64,000 nt of DNA from Clostridium transplantifaecale (lineage in GTDB: Bacteria; Bacillota; Clostridia; Lachnospirales; Lachnospiraceae), in NCBI RefSeq assembly GCF_900626075.1, contig NZ_UYZY01000002.1, positions 434,001-498,000 of the forward strand, read 5' to 3'. The notes beneath the pieces are model-generated. The model was not told the origin of the DNA. It worked only from the letters and a program-made list of their open reading frames with translations, and did no database searches. Both the position numbers and the translations under genes were made by a program. Below are positions 59,620 through 64,000 of this stretch, piece by piece; within the stretch, counting starts at the first letter, position 1, and every line of letters begins with the position of its first letter.

Positions 59620-60996
59620 ATGAGTAATCTTACTATCGTTCTGATTATCCTAGTTATTTATATGGCTTTGATGGTCCTGATCGGCCTTCAGGGGAGAAAA
59701 CACAGCTCAAACATGCAGGACTTTCTTACTGCAGGTAAACAGGGAACGCTCCTTCTTGTCACCGGCTCCTATATGGGTTCACATATTGGTAACGGTATTG
59801 TTGTAGGCGGTGCCGAGTATGGAGCCACCTACGGAATCGGAGGCATGTGGTACGGTGTCGGTGCCGCAATCTCTTTCTATCTCTTTGCTATCTTTATGGC
59901 ACGCGTCGTATACCGCAATAATTACGTAACTCTGTCGGATCTTCTTGAACAACGGTACGGCGATAAAATGACGTCTATCGCGGTCGCCCTGTTAAATGCA
60001 GTTTCCAATATCGCTGTTATGGCTGGACAGATTATGGCCGGTGAACGTCTTTTTCAGTACATCGGACTAAATCCTCTGGCCGGCGCCATTGCCACCACGA
60101 CCATTGTCATTATCTATTCTTCTCTCTCCGGTCTGTGGGGCGTTATGATGACGGATGTAATCCAGGTTACGGTTATTGTGATTTCTGTCATTGCCACCAT
60201 GATTTTTATTGCCACCCAGGGAGGTTTTTCCATCATGGCCCAGAATCTTCCGGCCACAAGTTTTGAGATGATCCCGTTCGACGGAGAAACCTTCATCATG
60301 ATGCTGGGGCCGACTGCCCTGTTCGGGCTTGTATCTTCTACCGGTTTCCAGCGTACCGTTTCCTGTAAAAAGGAAAAAACCGCGATCCTGGCGCCTGTTC
60401 TCGGAGCCAGCCTGATTCTGCTGTTTGTTCCCCTCCCTGTAATGATCGGAATGTACGGCAAGGCATTATGGCCGGACGCAGCCAGCGGCACAATCATTTT
60501 CCAGGTACTGTTTGAAGCTATGCCTCCGCTTCTGGCAGGTCTTTTAATCGCCTCCATCTGCGCAGCCGTTATGTCCACCAGCGACGGTATTCTTGTAACC
60601 GTTACGGCAAATATCGTGAGTGACATTTACCACAAACACATTAACCCGGACGCGGATGAAAAAAGCCTTGGCCGGCTGAGCCGGATTTCTTCCGTTGTTA
60701 TCGGTATTTTTGCACTGATTATCGCGCTCCAGTTCAGCAGCCTGATTTCTCTCCTCTCACTGTCCTATACGTTGATCACGGCCGGTGGACTCGTCATGAT
60801 TGTCGGTGCTATATTCTGGAAGAAAGCGACCAGACAGGGCGCACTGGCAAGCTTTATCGCCGGGGTTGCCTGTGTCGTTATCAATAAGATGGGAGTTTCT
60901 CTTCCTTACGCCTCCGTTTTCCCACTGATTCCTTCGTTTCTGGCTTATGTAATTGTAAGTCTCATGACACAGAATAAAAATGCAGCGGCGGCTTGA
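59620..60996 (+). CDS. Sodium:solute symporter (SSF family)
   Basis: 458 residues, about 13 membrane helices. Na+-driven uptake of a small organic solute. Family features: YMALMVLIGLQGRKHSSNMQDFLTAGKQG, GSHIGNGIVVGGAEYGATYGIGGMWYGVGAAISF, VALLNAVSNIAVMAGQIMAGERLF and ASICAAVMSTSDGILVTVTANIVSDIYHKHI (the Na2 site region). ATG at 59620 is chosen (AAAGGGG six bases upstream); the upstream in-frame ATG adds a non-family stretch. Its place between CoA transferase and Etf genes suggests it imports the acid used by the cluster. Confidence 0.92.
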   Translation: MSNLTIVLIILVIYMALMVLIGLQGRKHSSNMQDFLTAGKQGTLLLVTGSYMGSHIGNGIVVGGAEYGATYGIGGMWYGVGAAISFYLFAIFMARVVYRNNYVTLSDLLEQRYGDKMTSIAVALLNAVSNIAVMAGQIMAGERLFQYIGLNPLAGAIATTTIVIIYSSLSGLWGVMMTDVIQVTVIVISVIATMIFIATQGGFSIMAQNLPATSFEMIPFDGETFIMMLGPTALFGLVSSTGFQRTVSCKKEKTAILAPVLGASLILLFVPLPVMIGMYGKALWPDAASGTIIFQVLFEAMPPLLAGLLIASICAAVMSTSDGILVTVTANIVSDIYHKHINPDADEKSLGRLSRISSVVIGIFALIIALQFSSLISLLSLSYTLITAGGLVMIVGAIFWKKATRQGALASFIAGVACVVINKMGVSLPYASVFPLIPSFLAYVIVSLMTQNKNAAAA

Positions 60997-61072
60997 CCGA
61001 AGCTGAGATAGTTCAGCATAAAATACAGCATAATTATAGAACAAATAAATGAGCAGAATCACAGGAGGCATC

Positions 61073-61870
61073 ATGAACATTCTGGTATGCATAAAACAGG
61101 TTCCTGATACGACGGAAATTAAGATAGACCCGGTAACAAACACTCTAATCCGCAGCGGTGTGCCCAGCATTGTAAATCCTTATGATGCTTATGCGCTGGA
61201 AGCAGCCGTCCGTTTAAAAGAAGAACACGGCGGCTGTATAACGGTCCTCTCCATGGGGCCGGAGCAAGCCGGGGCCGCACTCAGAAACTGCCTTGCAGTC
61301 GGCGCCGATAAGGCTTTTCTATTAAGTGATCGGGCCTTCAGCGGCTCCGATACCCTGGCCACCAGCTTCATTCTCTCCGAATCGGTCCGTTATCTGGAAT
61401 CGAAAATAGGAATCTTTTCCTTGATTCTCTGCGGCAGACAGGCGATCGACGGGGATACGGCCCAGGTGGGACCGGAGATGGCGGAGCATCTTGAAAGATC
61501 ACAGTTAACCTGTGCCTTTGACCTGTCTCTTGAACATGGTGGTGTGGTTGCCAAACGTGAGAACGAGGACGGCTATGATCGGATTTTCTGCGATCTGCCT
61601 GCCGTGGTGACGGTAATACGTATCTCCGGTGAAGTCCGTCTCCCGTCTGTCCGCAGCCGGATGGCGGCCAACAAAGCTGTAATTGAGACTATTTCGGCAG
61701 AATCACTTCGGATCGATACCCTCCGCTGCGGTCTTAAGGGCTCCCCAACAAGAGTAAAAAAAACCTTTACCCCGGTCAGGACAAAAACGGGTGTCATTAT
61801 ACACGGAACCAATGCGGAAACGGCTGCAAAAAAGCTTGCTGTTTTCCTGGACTCTGAAAAACTGATATAA
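61073..61870 (+). CDS. etfB: Electron transfer flavoprotein beta subunit
   Basis: 265 residues. Pairs with EtfA to carry electrons for the acyl-CoA dehydrogenase. Motifs: NILVCIKQVPDTTEIKIDP, NPYDAYALEAAVRLKE, LSMGPEQAGAALRNCLAVGADKAFLLSD and ILCGRQAIDGDTAQVGPEMAEHL. The DGDTAQVGP stretch is found in EtfB proteins that hold a second FAD, including bifurcating ones, but this alone does not prove bifurcation. ATG at 61073 follows AGGAGG by four bases. The etfA gene follows after 14 bp. Confidence 0.93.
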   Translation: MNILVCIKQVPDTTEIKIDPVTNTLIRSGVPSIVNPYDAYALEAAVRLKEEHGGCITVLSMGPEQAGAALRNCLAVGADKAFLLSDRAFSGSDTLATSFILSESVRYLESKIGIFSLILCGRQAIDGDTAQVGPEMAEHLERSQLTCAFDLSLEHGGVVAKRENEDGYDRIFCDLPAVVTVIRISGEVRLPSVRSRMAANKAVIETISAESLRIDTLRCGLKGSPTRVKKTFTPVRTKTGVIIHGTNAETAAKKLAVFLDSEKLI

Positions 61871-61884
61871 GGAGGGAGGCGCCA

Positions 61885-62898
61885 ATGAATCCTACAGAAT
61901 GTAAAAATGTCTGGATATTGATAGAAACAGAGCACGGCTGCGCCAAATCCTCGGGATACGAGCTTTTGTCAGCCGGCCGTCTGCTGGCTGACAAATCCGG
62001 TGAAGAACTGGTTGCCGTGGTGATCGGCAGCCGGGTAACAGAGGCAGCCATGCAGGCCGGAAGGTACGGCGCCGACCGGGTCATCCTGGCCGACGGCCCG
62101 GAATATGAAATCTATTCCACTGATGCCTTTGCCGGCTGTCTCACCGCCCTGGTAGAAAAATACAGGCCATCCGTTCTTCTTCTCAGTGCTACAAACAACG
62201 GCCGTGATCTGGGACCCAGAGTAGCCTGCAGACTGAAAACCGGTTTGACGGCAGACTGTACATCACTCGACATCGACGGTGAGTCCGGCAATGTGGCCTG
62301 GACCCGCCCCGCCTTTGGCGGCAATTTGATGGCAACGATCCTCTGCCCGGATCACCGTCCGCAGATGGGCACTATCCGCCCCGGCGTATATAAAAAACCG
62401 CCCGAACGGCCGGACACCAGTCTGCCATCCCCAGATTCTTTTATTATCAGGGAAGATATCCACATTGATATGTGTAAAATCCACACAAAGCTTGTGGAAC
62501 AAATACACGAAGCCGCGCAGGCCATCAACCTGTCCGGCGCTCAAATCATTGTATCCGGAGGCCGTGGAATCGGAAAGCCTGAAAATTTCTCTTATATTCA
62601 GGAATTGGCGGATACACTGGGCGGAGCCGTTGGCGCTTCCAGAGCCTGTGTGGATGCGGGATGGATCTCCCACACCCACCAGATCGGCCAAACCGGCAAA
62701 ACCGTCGCGCCAAAGCTCTATATTGCCTGCGGTATCTCCGGAGCGATTCAGCACTTGGCCGGAATGTCAGGCTCCGATTATATTGTAGCTATCAACAAGG
62801 ATCCTGACGCACCGATTTTTGAGGTGGCTGACTATGGGATTGTGGGGGATCTTTTGGAGGTTATTCCAGAATTAATTAAGGATTTGATCGAGAAATGA
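61885..62898 (+). CDS. etfA: Electron transfer flavoprotein alpha subunit
   Basis: 337 residues. FAD-binding subunit of Etf. The C-terminal domain has IIVSGGRGIGKPENF, GGAVGASRACVDAGWISHTHQIGQTGKTVAPKLYIACGISGAIQHLAGM and IVAINKDPDAPIFEVADYGIVGDLLEVIPELI, all typical. No ferredoxin domain is fused. GGAGGGAGG precedes ATG. The last codons and the TGA stop lie inside the terminal inverted repeat of the structured element at locus 3 (62879-62905), so the C-terminal end may have been altered by its insertion. Confidence 0.94.
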   Translation: MNPTECKNVWILIETEHGCAKSSGYELLSAGRLLADKSGEELVAVVIGSRVTEAAMQAGRYGADRVILADGPEYEIYSTDAFAGCLTALVEKYRPSVLLLSATNNGRDLGPRVACRLKTGLTADCTSLDIDGESGNVAWTRPAFGGNLMATILCPDHRPQMGTIRPGVYKKPPERPDTSLPSPDSFIIREDIHIDMCKIHTKLVEQIHEAAQAINLSGAQIIVSGGRGIGKPENFSYIQELADTLGGAVGASRACVDAGWISHTHQIGQTGKTVAPKLYIACGISGAIQHLAGMSGSDYIVAINKDPDAPIFEVADYGIVGDLLEVIPELIKDLIEK

Positions 62899-63213
62899 GG
62901 ACGCCGCCGTCAGGCCGGGGACCGGGGTGGTGGGGTGGGATCGATGAGTCTTCAGTCCCGTCGACAACCTGCCCGGGGAAGGAAGGAGAAAACTTTCCGA
63001 AGGGGACCTTGGAATCCGCCGGTGCTTGCTGAGGTCTTACACGAAGCTAGCATCCGCTGCGCATTTCACAAGCGGAAGCGAGTCCCCGTAGGAATTTTTT
63101 CTCCTGGATTCCCCCTCACCACAACCGGCAAACCGGGACTGAAGGCTCATATACTCCCTCCCACTCCCCGTCCGCCGTCTTACAGAGGCGTCCTCGCATC
63201 TCAACTAAATCCT
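62879..63213. repeat. Structured repeat at locus 3 (chimeric copy)
   Basis: A 335-bp element. The core arms are GAGTCTTCAGTCCCG (62946-62960) and CGGGACTGAAGGCTC near 63134-63148. The outer 27 bp at each end (62879-62905 and 63187-63213) are inverted repeats matching at 21 positions. The left flank is almost identical to that of locus 1 copy A, while the core and right flank match copy B. It overlaps the 3' ends of both neighbouring genes. Confidence 0.82.
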
Positions 63214-63887
63214 CATCTAATGTACTTCTCATACGGCCGCGCCGTCAAACTCCCCCGGCACCCCATTTTCTTAAAAAACACCCTGAAAAACAGTTTTTGA
63301 AGCGGACTCATCAATGTATAAAGGATAATTGTTTTCCTGGATGAGTATTCCACGCCGTTAAATCCCGCCGCCTCATCCTCCGGAAACTCCCCTTCCCTGG
63401 CAAACAGTTCCCCCATCCGCACAAATGGTTCAAGCACTTTATCTACCGCAGGAACAGGCAATAAATGTGTTACAAACATCTCGCCTTTCATCAGAACTCC
63501 GCCGTATTCACAATTCAGATACCCAGGGAGCACTCTCAGATACTCTTCACAGCACCGTCTCTGCGACGCCTCTGAAAAGCCACTCTGTAAGATAAAGCTG
63601 AGCCTTGTTGCTTTTTGTCCCTCTGCCGGGACTTTCGGTTCAAGAGTCTCCAGAAATTCAGTCATAATTCCGGGAATACATTCCACATAGAGAGGCAGGG
63701 CCATCAGAATATCGGTATTGTTGTAAAATGCTTTTCGTATTTCTTCCCAGCTTCCCATCTCTGAAAGCTGGTATATTTCTGCCGTATTGCCGGTTTTCGT
63801 GTATCCCGCCGCAAAGGCGTTTATAATCATGTTTGTATTGCTCTTTGCTTTCATCCGCGGAGAACAGTTAATAATTACCAAGTTCAT
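63213..63887 (-). CDS. Flavodoxin-like NAD(P)H-dependent oxidoreductase
   Basis: 224 residues. NADPH-dependent FMN reductase / flavodoxin fold: MNLVIINCSPRMKAKSNTNMIINAFAAGYTKTG is the phosphate-binding start, and NTDILMALPLYVECIPGIMTEFLETLE the second FMN-contacting loop. ATG at 63887 is used because AAAGGAG lies seven bases upstream and the family N-terminus starts there; the longer in-frame ATG at 63926 is inside the upstream gene. The gene's stop codon sits at the edge of the structured repeat. Redox partner and substrate unknown. Confidence 0.85.
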   Translation of the reverse strand: MNLVIINCSPRMKAKSNTNMIINAFAAGYTKTGNTAEIYQLSEMGSWEEIRKAFYNNTDILMALPLYVECIPGIMTEFLETLEPKVPAEGQKATRLSFILQSGFSEASQRRCCEEYLRVLPGYLNCEYGGVLMKGEMFVTHLLPVPAVDKVLEPFVRMGELFAREGEFPEDEAAGFNGVEYSSRKTIILYTLMSPLQKLFFRVFFKKMGCRGSLTARPYEKYIR

Positions 63888-64000
63888 GATAGAGCTCCTT
63901 TCTGTGGTCATAGGAATATGCGCCAATCGGTTTTCTATTCAGATTGATCTGAACCCGTCCAAGCCACCGGTTCAGAAAACCGTTATCGGCCTCACCCAGG
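63868..64000 (-). CDS. C-terminal end of an upstream gene, cut by the window
   Basis: An open frame of 43 codons ends at TAA 63868-63870: ...FLNRWLGRVQINLNRK..., then IGAYSYDHRKELYHELGNY. It overlaps the start of the downstream flavodoxin-like gene by 20 bp, the usual arrangement of a coupled operon. Too little is visible to name the family with confidence; a related flavin oxidoreductase is possible. Confidence 0.5.
   Translation of the reverse strand, partial: LGEADNGFLNRWLGRVQINLNRKPIGAYSYDHRKELYHELGNY

Overview
The window looks like chromosomal DNA from an anaerobic Firmicute of the Lachnospiraceae / Clostridium cluster XIVa type. The evidence is strong AGGAGG-type ribosome binding sites, a spore-protease homologue (YyaC), DUF5711 and LysM envelope proteins, a class II pyrophosphatase carrying CBS domains, anaerobic flavin/FeS enzymes and an Etf-linked acyl-CoA cluster. 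No rRNA, tRNA, CRISPR array, phage or complete insertion sequence was seen. Species cannot be set from the sequence alone.

Layout. 1-8.3 kb (mostly minus strand): a K+/H+ antiporter cut by the left edge, a membrane protein with two binding-protein domains and a c-di-GMP phosphodiesterase domain, a small secreted protein, a DUF1576 membrane protein and a CNNM/CorC-type Mg2+ exporter behind a structured leader that encodes a 19-residue acidic peptide. 8.3-15.5 kb: a sulfur operon (sulfite-reductase fusion, cysK, cysteine desulfidase), a shikimate-kinase-like gene, a flavin reductase, a 270-bp block of hairpins and a manganese pyrophosphatase. 15.9-32.8 kb: a 1461-residue surface protein behind a promoter with paired palindromes, an amidohydrolase, ROK glucokinase, transketolase and a group of envelope or sporulation-linked genes of mostly unknown function.

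33-46.9 kb is the most coherent accessory block: a PrpR-like sigma-54 activator converges on a ten-gene minus-strand operon. The operon encodes a peptide ABC transporter, two D-cysteine-desulfhydrase-like PLP enzymes, a transglutaminase-like protein, an M55 D-aminopeptidase and an M19 dipeptidase. A textbook -24/-12 promoter (TGGCAC-N5-TTGC) lies upstream of it. The set reads as import and breakdown of peptides containing D-amino acids.

47-63 kb: a MalY C-S lyase with a dicarboxylate/amino-acid symporter, an HD-GYP protein, glucose-6-phosphate isomerase, glutamate dehydrogenase, and a LysR regulator divergent from an acyl-CoA dehydrogenase / crotonase / CoA-transferase / SSF transporter / EtfBA cluster. 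The right edge holds two flavodoxin-like genes.

Four copies of a family of about 300-bp structured repeats lie at three loci (23.6-24.5, 52.9-53.2 and 62.9-63.2 kb). Their arms change together between copies. One locus looks like a recombinant of the two copies at another, and two loci sit directly against the -35 boxes of glcK and pgi.
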